From Pseudoalteromonas spongiae UST010723-006 (GTDB lineage Bacteria > Pseudomonadota > Gammaproteobacteria > Enterobacterales > Alteromonadaceae): 64,000 bases of DNA. A program made the position numbers and the translations under genes. Under the pieces are notes generated by a model that ran no database searches, was not told the DNA's origin, and was given only the letters and a program-made list of their open reading frames with translations. Shown here piece by piece: positions 18,977 to 27,598 of the stretch (positions within the stretch are counted from its first letter, which is position 1; the number at the start of each line of letters is the position of its first letter). Where the stretch lies: NCBI RefSeq assembly GCF_000238255.3, contig NZ_CP011040.1:992001-1056000 (forward strand), written 5' to 3'.

Positions 18977-19450
18977 TTGAAAAAAATCGCGCTCTTTGTA
19001 GATATTCAAAATATCTACTACACCACACGCCAAGCCTATCAACGCCAATTTAATTACCGTGAGTTATGGCAACAAATGTCTAATCAAGGAGAAATTGTAC
19101 TCGCCAATGCATACGCAATCGCGCGCCAAGACGACCAACAGCATAAATTTCAAAAAGCACTTAAACACATTGGCTTTGACGTAAAACTCAAACCCTTTAT
19201 CCAACGCGCTGACGGCTCAGCAAAAGGCGATTGGGATGTGGGTATTACGATTGATGTTTTAGAGCATGCGCCGAATGTTGATGTGGTGTGTTTACTCTCT
19301 GGCGATGGGGATTTTGATTTATTACTGCAAAAAGTTGCAGCTAAACATGGTATAGAAACCTGGGTATATGGCGTTGAAAAACTTACCGCACAGTCACTTA
19401 TTTACAGTGCCAGTCGTTTTCAACCTATTACCAATGGATTGTTACTATAG
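18977..19450 (+). CDS. NYN-domain (LabA/DUF88) putative ribonuclease
   Basis: A 157-residue protein of the PIN-like NYN fold. The signature KKIALFVDIQNIYY places the first catalytic Asp at residue 9, VDVVCLLSGDGDFDLLLQKV provides the next acidic cluster, and the AKGDWDVGITIDVLE stretch supplies the central Asp residues. These acidic residues are arranged as in metal-dependent ribonucleases of the family. Start codon TTG with a modest upstream region. It is followed ten nt later by an unrelated membrane-protein gene. RNA cleavage is inferred from the family; the target is unknown. Confidence 0.85.
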   Translation: MKKIALFVDIQNIYYTTRQAYQRQFNYRELWQQMSNQGEIVLANAYAIARQDDQQHKFQKALKHIGFDVKLKPFIQRADGSAKGDWDVGITIDVLEHAPNVDVVCLLSGDGDFDLLLQKVAAKHGIETWVYGVEKLTAQSLIYSASRFQPITNGLLL

Positions 19451-19460
19451 ATGACTAGTC

Positions 19461-19907
19461 ATGGCGAGAAAATTATCCCTGATACAATATGTAAAACGCC
19501 GTAATGGTGTACCGCTCGGTGCATCAGGCTCGCTTACAAACATGCTTAAAAATGCCCTTGGTGCTAATAACTTTTCGCAGTTTTGGCTTTATTGGAACCC
19601 GATTTGGGGCTATTACTTAGCGACGAAAATTCAAAAACCACTAACGCTCTTTTTGCCACACACTCTCGCGCTAATTTTAACATTTAGTATCAGTGGACTA
19701 GTTCACGATTTAGCGGTAAGCGTAATCAAACAAGAAGTATTTTTTGTTTGTACACCGTGGTTTTTTGTAATGAGTTTAGCCGTTATAGCATCGACTAAAT
19801 TGAACATTAATGTGAGCAAGTTTACTTTCGTTATCCGAGCATTTATACATTTATCGACCATAGTTATTTGCTACTGGCTAAGTGATTTCATTTTGCGATT
19901 AATGTAA
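19461..19907 (+). CDS. Small membrane protein, possibly MBOAT/acyltransferase-related
   Basis: A 148-residue protein with three to four hydrophobic segments (about 41-60, 65-85, 92-110 and 125-145). A WLYWNPIWGYYL stretch near residue 45 and SGLVHDLAV near residue 78 recall the conserved central His region of membrane-bound O-acyltransferases (wax-synthase-like), but the protein is far too short to be a complete enzyme of that type. I therefore leave the function open. It is probably in one unit with the preceding NYN gene. Confidence 0.5.
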   Translation: MARKLSLIQYVKRRNGVPLGASGSLTNMLKNALGANNFSQFWLYWNPIWGYYLATKIQKPLTLFLPHTLALILTFSISGLVHDLAVSVIKQEVFFVCTPWFFVMSLAVIASTKLNINVSKFTFVIRAFIHLSTIVICYWLSDFILRLM

Positions 19908-19995
19908 CAAAATAATTCTAAGCCTTTATTTTTCTTGGCAATAAAATAGTTAGTCGCTAGATTAGTTTATGTTTATAAAATCAACAGGAACTAAA

Positions 19996-20463
19996 ATGCG
20001 CTTAATTATTATTTGCTTATTATCATTTTTAACAATACCTACGGTGCTTGCAAAAACAACGCAAATTGACCTAAAAGTATTCGCCACAGACTACTACAAT
20101 GCAATGGTTGCAACTCAAGCACCAAACGCAACATCAAAAGAGTTAGAAAATTACTTAGCATTTTTAACCGATGATATAGGTCACACGCATTTACCTTATG
20201 TGACTGATGATGCGAGAAGACCCGATGGCAAAGAAGCGATGCGTAAAGGCATGACGTTTTATTTAGGTGCACACACAGAATACAACTCAAAGTTACTCAA
20301 TGTATTTGCTTTTAATAACTCAGCTGTTGCGATTCGTTACACATCAAATGCCAAAGGCATTCATCCGCAAAATAAGCAGCCACTTGCGTATTCAAATGTG
20401 ATGATGGAAGTACTCGAAATTGAAGATGGTAAAGTTGCGGTTATTCGTAAATATCATGAATAA
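19996..20463 (+). CDS. Exported SnoaL/NTF2-like protein
   Basis: A 155-residue protein with a signal peptide (MRLIIICLLSFLTIPTVLA) followed by a cone-shaped NTF2/SnoaL fold: an N-terminal helix with FATDYYNAMVATQAP, a LTDDIGHTHLPY strand, and C-terminal strands VMMEVLEIEDGKVAVIRKYHE typical of the family. A frame upstream opens at 19969, but the ATG at 19996 has an AGGAA box and begins the signal peptide. SnoaL-like proteins are ligand binders or isomerases; no substrate can be assigned. It converges with acnB over a shared terminator. Confidence 0.72.
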   Translation: MRLIIICLLSFLTIPTVLAKTTQIDLKVFATDYYNAMVATQAPNATSKELENYLAFLTDDIGHTHLPYVTDDARRPDGKEAMRKGMTFYLGAHTEYNSKLLNVFAFNNSAVAIRYTSNAKGIHPQNKQPLAYSNVMMEVLEIEDGKVAVIRKYHE

Positions 20464-20508
20464 CGGTTCGCATGTGATAAGAATATTTAAATGATTCGTT
20501 AGACAATA

Positions 20509-20543
20509 AAAAAGCGCGGTAAGCAGAACTTACCGCGCTTTTC
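20509..20543. terminator. Bidirectional terminator between the SnoaL-like gene and acnB
   Basis: Perfect 13-bp stem (511-523 with 529-541 of this kilobase, AAAGCGCGGTAAG and complement) with a 5-nt loop, flanked by A on the left and T on the right, so it can work in both directions between the convergent genes. Confidence 0.9.
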
Positions 20544-20557
20544 GTTAAATCAGTTTA

Positions 20558-23368
20558 TTAAACCATTTTAACTGGTACTGCTTGCTCAGAACCGAACTTA
20601 GTCGTTAGCTCTTCTTCAAGCGGTGTAAACGCTGTTAGGTCAATGCCTTCAACTGCTGCTGAGTATTCAGCCATAGTTGGGAAACGACCAAGAATAGTTG
20701 AAAGTACTACTAATGGTGTTGAACCAAGTAGTGACTCACCTTTCTTCTCTGAAGTATCAGCTACAACACGGCCTTGGAAAAGACGTGTTGATGTTGCGAT
20801 AACTGTATCACCTGGTTCTGCTTTTTCTTGGTTACCCATACATAGGTTACAGCCTGGGCGTTCTAGGTATAGGATGTTTTCGTACTTAGTACGTGCAGCC
20901 GTTTTCGGATTTGCATCGTCAAACTCAAAACCTGCGTACTTAGCAAGTACTTCCCAATCACCTTCAGCTTTAAGCTCATCAACAATGTTGTATGTTGGTG
21001 GCGCAACAACCAGTGGCGCTTTAAATTCGATTGAACCGTTTTGCTTTTCTAGGTTACGTAGCATTTGCGCGATGATCTGCATGTCACCTTTGTGAACCAT
21101 ACACGAACCAACGAAACCAAGGTCAACTGGTTTGCCATCGTAGAAAGAAACTGGACGAATAACATCGTGCGTGTAACGCTTAGACACGTCATCGTTGTTT
21201 ACGTCTGGGTCAGCGATCATTGGCTCAACGATTTCGTCAAGGTTAACCACAACTTCTGCGTAGTACTTAGCGTTGTCATCTGGTGCAAGTGCTGGTTGCT
21301 CACCAGACTTAATACCTGCGATACGCTCGTCAGCCAAGTCGATAAGACCTTGAAGCGTTTTCGCTTCGTTTTCCATACCCTTGTTGATCATGATCTGGAT
21401 ACGGCTCTTAGCAAGTTCAATTGACTTGATAAGTGTTTCGTCGTTTGAAATACAGATTGACGCTTTCGCTTTCATTTCTGCAGTCCAGTCAGTAAACGTG
21501 AACGCTTGGTCAGCCATTAGTGTACCAATGTGAACTTCGATAATACGACCTTGGAACACGTTCTCACCGCCAAATTGCTTAAGCATTTGTGCTTGCGTTG
21601 CGTGTACCACGTCACGGAAGTCCATGTGCTTAGCCATTTTGCCTTTAAACGTTACTTTAACTGAATCAGGAATTGGCATTGCCGATTCACCTGTTGCTAA
21701 AGCAAGTGCTACAGTACCTGAGTCGGCACCGAATGCTACACCTTTAGACATACGCGTGTGTGAGTCACCACCGATGATGATTGCACGGTCGTCCACAGTA
21801 ATATCGTTTAATACTTTGTGGATTACGTCAGTCATTGAGTGGTAAATGCCTTTAGGATCACGTGCAGTGATAAGGCCAAACTTGTTCATGAACGCCATTA
21901 ATTTAGGAATGTTTGCTTGCGCTTTTGCATCCCAAACTGATGCTGTGTGACAACCAGACTGATAAGCACCATCTACAAGTGGTGAAATCGTTGAAGCAGC
22001 CATCGCTTCAAGTTCCTGACATGTCATAGGGCCCGTTGTATCTTGCGAACCTACGATGTTAACTTTAACACGTACGTTTGAACCAGCGTGTAGTGGCGTT
22101 TCAGATTGCACACCTACCGCATTACGGTTAAAGATTTTCTCAACCGCAGTAAGGCCTTGGCCTTCGTGTGAGATTTCTTTTGACGGTGCGTAAACTGCTG
22201 GTGCATCAACGCCTAGCGTTTCTGCTGCTAGCGTTTGAAGTTTCTTACCGAATACAACCGCGTAAGAGCCGCCCGCGCGCATGAATTCAACTTTCTGTGG
22301 CGTGAATGCAGATGACACATCTACAAGCTCTTTGTCACCGTTGTATAGTTTCTTCGCTTGGGTATCAATTGTTAATACCGTACCCGTTGCTACTGAGTAA
22401 GCTTCTTCTAGTACTGGGTCGCCATTTGCGTCTGTAACTGTTTTACCGTCAGCGTCAACTTTCTTAACCCAGTTTTTAAGGTCAAGACCGATACCACCGG
22501 TTACGTCAACCGTTGTAAGGAAGATAGGCGCAATACCGTTTGTACCAGCAACAACCGGTGCGATGTTAATAAATGGAACATATGGGCTCGCTTGCTCACC
22601 TGCCCAAAGTGCAACGTTATTCACACCAGACATACGTGAAGAACCTACACCCATAGTACCTTTCTCTGCGATAAGCATTACTTTCGCGTTAGGGTGCTTT
22701 TCTTTAAGTGCAACGATTTCTTGTTGTGCTTCTGGTGTAATCATACATTGGCCGTGTAATTCACGGTCAGCACGTGAGTGCGCTTGGTTACCTGGAGAAA
22801 GTAAATCGGTAGAGATATCACCTTCACCTGCAATGTAAGTTACAACTTCAATCTTCTCAGGAATGTTAGGAAGTTTTGTGAAGAACTCAGCATTTGCGTA
22901 GCTTTCTAAAATTTCTTTAGCAACTGCGTTGCCTGCTTTGAACGCATCTTGTAAACGCGTTGTATCAGCATCGTATAAGAATACTTGTGTTTTAAGTACG
23001 TCAGCAGCTTGTTTTGCAACTGCTTCATCATTACCTAGTGCAAGATCAAGTAATACTGCGATTGATGGACCACCTTTCATGTGTGAAAGTAGTTCAAACG
23101 CAAAGTCAGCTGAAATTTCAGCAACACTTTCTTCACCAAGAATGATTTCTTTTAAGAATTGCGCTTTAACGCCTGCCGCTGGTGTAGTACCAGGAAGCGT
23201 GTTGTAGATGAAGAATTTTAATGAATCTTCACGGTGCTCATTTGTTGTATCTTTAATTTGAGCGATGATTTCAGATAGTAGCTCTGCACTATCAATTGGC
23301 TTTGGGCTCAAACCAAGGTCTTTTTTACGAACCTCAATTTCTTCCATGTATTCTGTGTACAAACTCAT
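20558..23368 (-). CDS. acnB: Aconitate hydratase B (long form) / 2-methylisocitrate dehydratase
   Basis: TCA-cycle enzyme interconverting citrate and isocitrate through a 4Fe-4S cluster; AcnB proteins also hydrate 2-methyl-cis-aconitate. The N-terminal HEAT-like domain is followed by the swivel domain (ADRELHGQCM, GVGSSRMSGVNNVALW) and the catalytic core (GPMTCQELEAMAAST, GGDSHTRMSKGVAFGADSG). Cluster Cys residues are seen in the ERPGCNLCMGNQ tract near the C-terminus. The start at 23368 (MSLYTEYMEEIE) was chosen over an upstream frame because it matches the family. At 936 residues it is about 70 longer than E. coli AcnB (865), and its N-terminus is of a different subtype. Confidence 0.93.
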   Translation of the reverse strand: MSLYTEYMEEIEVRKKDLGLSPKPIDSAELLSEIIAQIKDTTNEHREDSLKFFIYNTLPGTTPAAGVKAQFLKEIILGEESVAEISADFAFELLSHMKGGPSIAVLLDLALGNDEAVAKQAADVLKTQVFLYDADTTRLQDAFKAGNAVAKEILESYANAEFFTKLPNIPEKIEVVTYIAGEGDISTDLLSPGNQAHSRADRELHGQCMITPEAQQEIVALKEKHPNAKVMLIAEKGTMGVGSSRMSGVNNVALWAGEQASPYVPFINIAPVVAGTNGIAPIFLTTVDVTGGIGLDLKNWVKKVDADGKTVTDANGDPVLEEAYSVATGTVLTIDTQAKKLYNGDKELVDVSSAFTPQKVEFMRAGGSYAVVFGKKLQTLAAETLGVDAPAVYAPSKEISHEGQGLTAVEKIFNRNAVGVQSETPLHAGSNVRVKVNIVGSQDTTGPMTCQELEAMAASTISPLVDGAYQSGCHTASVWDAKAQANIPKLMAFMNKFGLITARDPKGIYHSMTDVIHKVLNDITVDDRAIIIGGDSHTRMSKGVAFGADSGTVALALATGESAMPIPDSVKVTFKGKMAKHMDFRDVVHATQAQMLKQFGGENVFQGRIIEVHIGTLMADQAFTFTDWTAEMKAKASICISNDETLIKSIELAKSRIQIMINKGMENEAKTLQGLIDLADERIAGIKSGEQPALAPDDNAKYYAEVVVNLDEIVEPMIADPDVNNDDVSKRYTHDVIRPVSFYDGKPVDLGFVGSCMVHKGDMQIIAQMLRNLEKQNGSIEFKAPLVVAPPTYNIVDELKAEGDWEVLAKYAGFEFDDANPKTAARTKYENILYLERPGCNLCMGNQEKAEPGDTVIATSTRLFQGRVVADTSEKKGESLLGSTPLVVLSTILGRFPTMAEYSAAVEGIDLTAFTPLEEELTTKFGSEQAVPVKMV

Positions 23369-23779
23369 AAAAAACTCTCGACGTGTTTTTGAAAAGATAT
23401 GAACTAAGTATTTTACATGATTTTTACTCACTCACTAAACTGTCGAGTCTAAAAAACATGAAAAACTCAGTAAATTAATACTAATTGATAACCTTACTGG
23501 TCATAATCGTGAAGTCGTCAATAACTCATTGATAATAGTTATTATTACCAAACAAAAACCTAACCACTTTGCAACCAATTAAAGCACGTTAATGGGATTA
23601 CGCAATAGTCTGTTTTATATGTCGACTTCACTTTAGATATTCATTTTCTGGCATTGTAACACGAGGATATCACAAGCAGGATTTAGCCAAATAATACCCA
23701 TTATAAATGAAAATTATAGTAGGAAGAAAAAATATAATTTAGGTTAATATTTGAACGCAACAGAGTGTTAAATAGTGTT
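23369..23779. other. Non-coding gap between acnB and the CadC-like regulator gene
   Basis: An AT-rich stretch of 411 bp with no supported gene on either strand. It must hold the acnB promoter (right to left) and the 3' end of the CadC-like transcript. I see no strong hairpin terminator or recognisable operator. Confidence 0.5.
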
Positions 23780-25861
23780 TTACCACCAGATCCGTTCGAT
23801 ATCTATATCTTTCATAATTCTGCTCCCAAGTAATATTTGGTGCTTATTTGTTATGTCCATACTGTGGATATTAAAATTGAGTTTACTCACATCAGCTTCT
23901 TTATCACCAGCTTTAAAACGATAAACCGTTTTAATTCGGTCAGTTGCGTAAAAGTAATCATCTACAGAGTTAAATCGCATATTTAAATCGACAATAACAT
24001 TGTCAGGCAGTGTAACTAATTCTTTAGTATCTAGATTAACTAAGCCTTTATCAGTTGCGGCATAAGGCACACCGTTATTACTGTTAAATAGTGACAATGA
24101 GTTGACTGATAATATGGTTTGCTGTTCCTCTGTTATAAAATCATAACGCTTAACCCGCGCATCATCACCTTTTTCTACATACAACAAAGTATTACTGTTT
24201 TCGCCCCATATGATCGACAATAGTTCTTTTTTCGCTAAAAAATCAACGCTGCGTAATTTACCCGACTCTACATTTAAAATTTCAATGCGGTTATTTCGTT
24301 CAAACAACAAATGGTTGCTGTTTGGGCTTAATTTTAACTTTGATAATACAGTTGCTTTATCTTCAAAATGGGTTAATTGCTTAACGCCTAATTTGTTGCC
24401 ATGCCATACCTGCGGTATGCCACTTCGTTTAGAAATAAAATAGGATTGCTGGCGCTCATTATCGTACTGAATAAAATATGAGTTGTGTTTTGATTCATAA
24501 ATACTATACGCATCATGCCCACGGCCAAAGTCATCAACTTGTTTAAAACCGTAGTGTTGGGTGTTACTTGTTGTGTAATAAAGATCTGTTTTGCTTCTGT
24601 GACTTATATAATAAGGAAACACAAAATCAGGTAGTGATAGGCGTTCAATGACACTTGATGAGTTAATGTCGATTGTTACGATTTGGTCATAATCGATAAA
24701 TCGCAACGTTTTCGTGTCTACCCAATCTAATGCAAATGAATACGTTGCTGACTTATTTTGATATAGCCTTTTTGACTCTAGCGTTTCGAATGAATGTAAA
24801 AACACTTGCACACGCTTATTTTTCTCAAAAATTAAATAAGCCAACCACTTTCCGTCTTTTGACAGCTTTGGCATCGCTGGGCCAAACAAATCAGGACGCG
24901 CCGGAACCAATGCATGTGATGTCTTTGTTTCTGTATCGTACTTTAACAAGGCTTTTGTTTTTAGTTCGTTATTGCTCGATGTGTAATACAAATATCGCCC
25001 TTGTTTATCGAGCGCTGCGTAGCCATCTGTTTGGTAATTACAATCTGATAGATGAGTAAAATCCGAACTTGCTGTAAAACCCGATATATTTGCCAACAGA
25101 ATTTCGCATTTACCCAAACTCAAGTCTACCGCTTGCACAATTAAACTGTGCTGCTGATTTTGCCACGCCAATGCGGAAATCATCATTGTTGGGTGAACCA
25201 ACGTAATTTCTTGCTTATCCGCGATCCGTCTAATATGGACTTTTCTCTCTTTGGTTTCTGGATAAGAGCGAGTGTAAGCCATAAAGGCTTTATCAAAACT
25301 AAATAACGGAAGCATTTCAGCCCCGCTATCGTTAGTTACAAGTTCGGTTTTAAAATCTGCCGTCGCCACATAATCGCTGTCTTGTTTTGGCCAAAAATAC
25401 CAACAAAGTTGCCCAACAACCAACAGCAATACACCAATAACAAGCAAAGTATTTGGACGTACATTCGTTCGCGTTGATTTCTCTTTTTCGTTAACTTCAG
25501 TGCTTTGGGTTTCAATTATTTTTGGCTGTAGTTGTAAGCTATAGCCTTTACGATAATGGGTTTTGATTAGCGGCGCTTCAAGCTCAGAATGCTGGAGTTG
25601 TTTCCTCAATTCAGACATTGCGCGATTTATCGCATTGTCGTCAACAAATGATTGCTGCCAAACATTATCAACCAACATTTGGCGAGAAATAATTTGCTTT
25701 GGATGTGCAATAAAATACCGCAATAACTTAACAAGAAGTGGGTCTAATTCCGTTTTAATATCACCGTTCGATAGCAAACATAAATCGCTATCAAAAAGCC
25801 AAGGTCCTAACTGATAAATCACGTTGGTCGCAGTTAACAAAAATAAACGCGATATTAGCAT
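23780..25861 (-). CDS. CadC/ToxR-like membrane-anchored transcriptional regulator
   Basis: A 693-residue one-component regulator. Residues about 15-110 form an OmpR/PhoB-type winged helix (LVKLLRYFIAHPKQIISRQMLVDNVW, AINRAMSELRKQL, HYRKGYSLQ). A single transmembrane helix lies at 138-157, and residues 165-690 are a periplasmic domain made of repeated short beta segments with blades such as DKQGRYLYYTSSN and SKDGKWLAYLIFEKNKRVQV, i.e. a TolB/PD40-like beta propeller. Such proteins bind DNA from the membrane in response to a periplasmic signal. It flanks the T3SS and is divergent from a small gene 198 nt away; whether it controls the T3SS is unknown. The first start (ATG) was kept. Confidence 0.82.
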   Translation of the reverse strand: MLISRLFLLTATNVIYQLGPWLFDSDLCLLSNGDIKTELDPLLVKLLRYFIAHPKQIISRQMLVDNVWQQSFVDDNAINRAMSELRKQLQHSELEAPLIKTHYRKGYSLQLQPKIIETQSTEVNEKEKSTRTNVRPNTLLVIGVLLLVVGQLCWYFWPKQDSDYVATADFKTELVTNDSGAEMLPLFSFDKAFMAYTRSYPETKERKVHIRRIADKQEITLVHPTMMISALAWQNQQHSLIVQAVDLSLGKCEILLANISGFTASSDFTHLSDCNYQTDGYAALDKQGRYLYYTSSNNELKTKALLKYDTETKTSHALVPARPDLFGPAMPKLSKDGKWLAYLIFEKNKRVQVFLHSFETLESKRLYQNKSATYSFALDWVDTKTLRFIDYDQIVTIDINSSSVIERLSLPDFVFPYYISHRSKTDLYYTTSNTQHYGFKQVDDFGRGHDAYSIYESKHNSYFIQYDNERQQSYFISKRSGIPQVWHGNKLGVKQLTHFEDKATVLSKLKLSPNSNHLLFERNNRIEILNVESGKLRSVDFLAKKELLSIIWGENSNTLLYVEKGDDARVKRYDFITEEQQTILSVNSLSLFNSNNGVPYAATDKGLVNLDTKELVTLPDNVIVDLNMRFNSVDDYFYATDRIKTVYRFKAGDKEADVSKLNFNIHSMDITNKHQILLGSRIMKDIDIERIWW

Positions 25862-26059
25862 AACTCGTTTTGTTTTCTACAAGTAATATTATTTATTTAA
25901 AAAATAATCAGATAAGGTTTCATTTAACATATTGAAATTTAGATATAATTTTAAAATAAACCTTATATTTCACGATATAATAGTTTGATAAGAGACAAAG
26001 ATTAATTTAATCGGCATCATGGCCCCACAAACGTAATTTATGTAAAGCGGAAATAACCG

Positions 26060-26257
26060 ATGTCACTTATTGCACTTATTTTTTCAGCACAATTAGCAAT
26101 ACCTGAGCTTAATCAGAATGAAGTGTTACAAGCTTCAGATACAAACCAGTACTCACACACAAAGCAGACGAATACGCAACAAGTAAAAAAGAAGCAAGTG
26201 GAAAAGAAAAAAGACACTGGTAGCCTTTTTTCAGTGTCTTTTAAGATTAGGTTTTAG
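26060..26257 (+). CDS. Small predicted protein or short transcript at the T3SS border
   Basis: A 65-residue frame with a GGAA box eight nt before ATG. The product starts with a short hydrophobic stretch (MSLIALIFSAQLA), then a Gln/Asn/Lys-rich part (KQTNTQQVKKKQVEKKKD). Its last 15 codons overlap a rho-independent terminator, which is unusual for a coding gene; the transcript might instead be a small RNA of roughly 200 nt. It is divergent from the CadC-like regulator and is therefore a natural candidate for its target. No family recognised. Confidence 0.35.
   Translation: MSLIALIFSAQLAIPELNQNEVLQASDTNQYSHTKQTNTQQVKKKQVEKKKDTGSLFSVSFKIRF
26209..26246 (+). terminator. Hairpin terminator overlapping the end of the small frame
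   Basis: Perfect 11-bp stem (26209-26219, AAAAGACACTG, with 26232-26242) and a 12-nt loop that itself contains six T. The stem ends in TTTT. Direction is rightward. Confidence 0.7.
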
Positions 26258-26349
26258 CCTTTAGTTTTTGATTGGTTATTTAACCAGGTAAATACCGCTT
26301 TTCACGTTGAACTTCGCTTGAGTATATTTAACCATTTCAAGAAACATAA

Positions 26350-26371
26350 AGGCGGTCAAAATTAACCGCCT
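26350..26371 (-). terminator. Hairpin after the candidate effector gene
   Basis: Seven-bp stem (26350-26356, AGGCGGT, with 26365-26371), 10 nt after the stop codon on the minus strand. The T-tract is short (TTTATGTTT), so it is a moderate terminator marking the left end of the T3SS locus. Confidence 0.6.
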
Positions 26372-26381
26372 GTATAACTAA

Positions 26382-27428
26382 TTACTGTTCACCATACTGG
26401 TCGTTTCCTATCGTTTCCTTTGGTTGCGAACTTGCTTCTTCCATATCCTCAACAATATCATCTAATGCTGCATTCATTGCATCCAAATCAGCTTTAAGAT
26501 TATCAGCAAATTTTGATTCATTCGCTTTACTTTGCTGTGCAATTGCCTCTTGTCTTAATGCATCGACATCAATGCTTTTACCCTCACCCGCTTCGCCAAA
26601 CACATCTTCGAAATTAGTATCTTTAGCAGCAATATTTTGATCTTCAGCCATTGCAGCAGCCTGTTGTTCAAAGCCAGTGTTCATCATCCCTTCAAAATCG
26701 TAAGCAGCTTGTGCCTGCTCGGCAATATTTTGGTCAACAGCCATTTGTCTGTTAACAGGTGAGTCACTTTGATTCACAACATCATCAATATAGCCAGCTG
26801 TAGCGCCTAAATTAATGTTATCGGGTATGCCTTCGCTACTGCCTTCTCGGCTAAGTTGCGGTGCATTTACCACAATATTAACATCCGCATCTTCACTGCC
26901 TTGGTTCATCATGGCTTGTATATTTGCCTGAATTTGATTTGGCACATCATCCATTGCCATCATATTATTAACAGGGGCTCCTGGTCCCATACCTGCACCC
27001 GGTTGGTCATTCTGATCAACAACAATAGACACTCCCGCCTCAAGATTGGCATGGCTATCAATGGAAAGACCATTATTGTTACTTGAAATCATGTTTTTAA
27101 TACTATTAAAAATTGAATTTGCTTTGTCACTAATTGCTTCGCCAATATCCGCTAATTTTTCAGAGGCTTTATCGCACCACTCGGCTACATCGTCTTTCAC
27201 ATTACTTAGCGTCGTAACAATCGAGTCTTTAATTGAAGTGCAGGCATTACTAAACTTATCTTGCCAGTTCACAGATACAGGGTCATTTGACACTTGTTGC
27301 ACATCACGGTGACCTAATTCAGCACTGTTAATCTGAGAATTAGCGTCATTATTACTATTAACTTGTGATGGGTTAATCACATTTGTTTGTGAAGCGGATT
27401 GTGTACCGCCTAAATCAGGTATTGGCAT
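26382..27428 (-). CDS. Candidate T3SS-exported protein (effector) of unknown function
   Basis: A 348-residue protein without recognised domain, with traits of a secreted type III substrate: no signal peptide, an N-terminal 45 residues rich in Ser, Asn, Gln and Thr with few charges, an amphipathic helical part (about 54-115, KFSNACTSIKDSIVTTLSN through NSIFNSIKNMI), a Met/Asn/Gly-rich middle, and an acidic coiled-coil-like C-terminus (about 285-340). It is separated from sctU by 170 nt holding a motif shared with two other T3SS promoters, so it is probably its own transcription unit under T3SS control. It could alternatively be a structural or regulatory secreted protein. Confidence 0.55.
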   Translation of the reverse strand: MPIPDLGGTQSASQTNVINPSQVNSNNDANSQINSAELGHRDVQQVSNDPVSVNWQDKFSNACTSIKDSIVTTLSNVKDDVAEWCDKASEKLADIGEAISDKANSIFNSIKNMISSNNNGLSIDSHANLEAGVSIVVDQNDQPGAGMGPGAPVNNMMAMDDVPNQIQANIQAMMNQGSEDADVNIVVNAPQLSREGSSEGIPDNINLGATAGYIDDVVNQSDSPVNRQMAVDQNIAEQAQAAYDFEGMMNTGFEQQAAAMAEDQNIAAKDTNFEDVFGEAGEGKSIDVDALRQEAIAQQSKANESKFADNLKADLDAMNAALDDIVEDMEEASSQPKETIGNDQYGEQ

Positions 27429-27508
27429 ATATTCGTTCCTAATAAGTAACTAACTTAATGTTGTTTTCCTAAATTAAGACTTATTATGATGGGTAAAATA
27501 CGGTGAAT

Positions 27509-27526
27509 TATGCAGAAATGTGTGCA
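27509..27526 (-). promoter_or_regulatory. Shared T3SS upstream motif, copy 1
   Basis: TATGCAGAAATGTGTGCA (plus-strand reading), 81 nt before the start codon of the candidate effector. It shares TATGCAG and TGTGC halves with the sites at 47674 and 49545, which precede other leftward T3SS units. It is a probable activator or repressor site, protein unknown. Confidence 0.45.
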
Positions 27527-27598
27527 ATTAATTTTATTTGGACACCCAGCTTAAAACACAAGTAACCACTTGATTTTAAACGCTATTCCATTAAGCTA

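Noticed and set aside
26856..27312. Two plus-strand frames opposite the left-end candidate effector
   Set aside because: Both are antisense to a better supported gene and show no ribosome site or domain.
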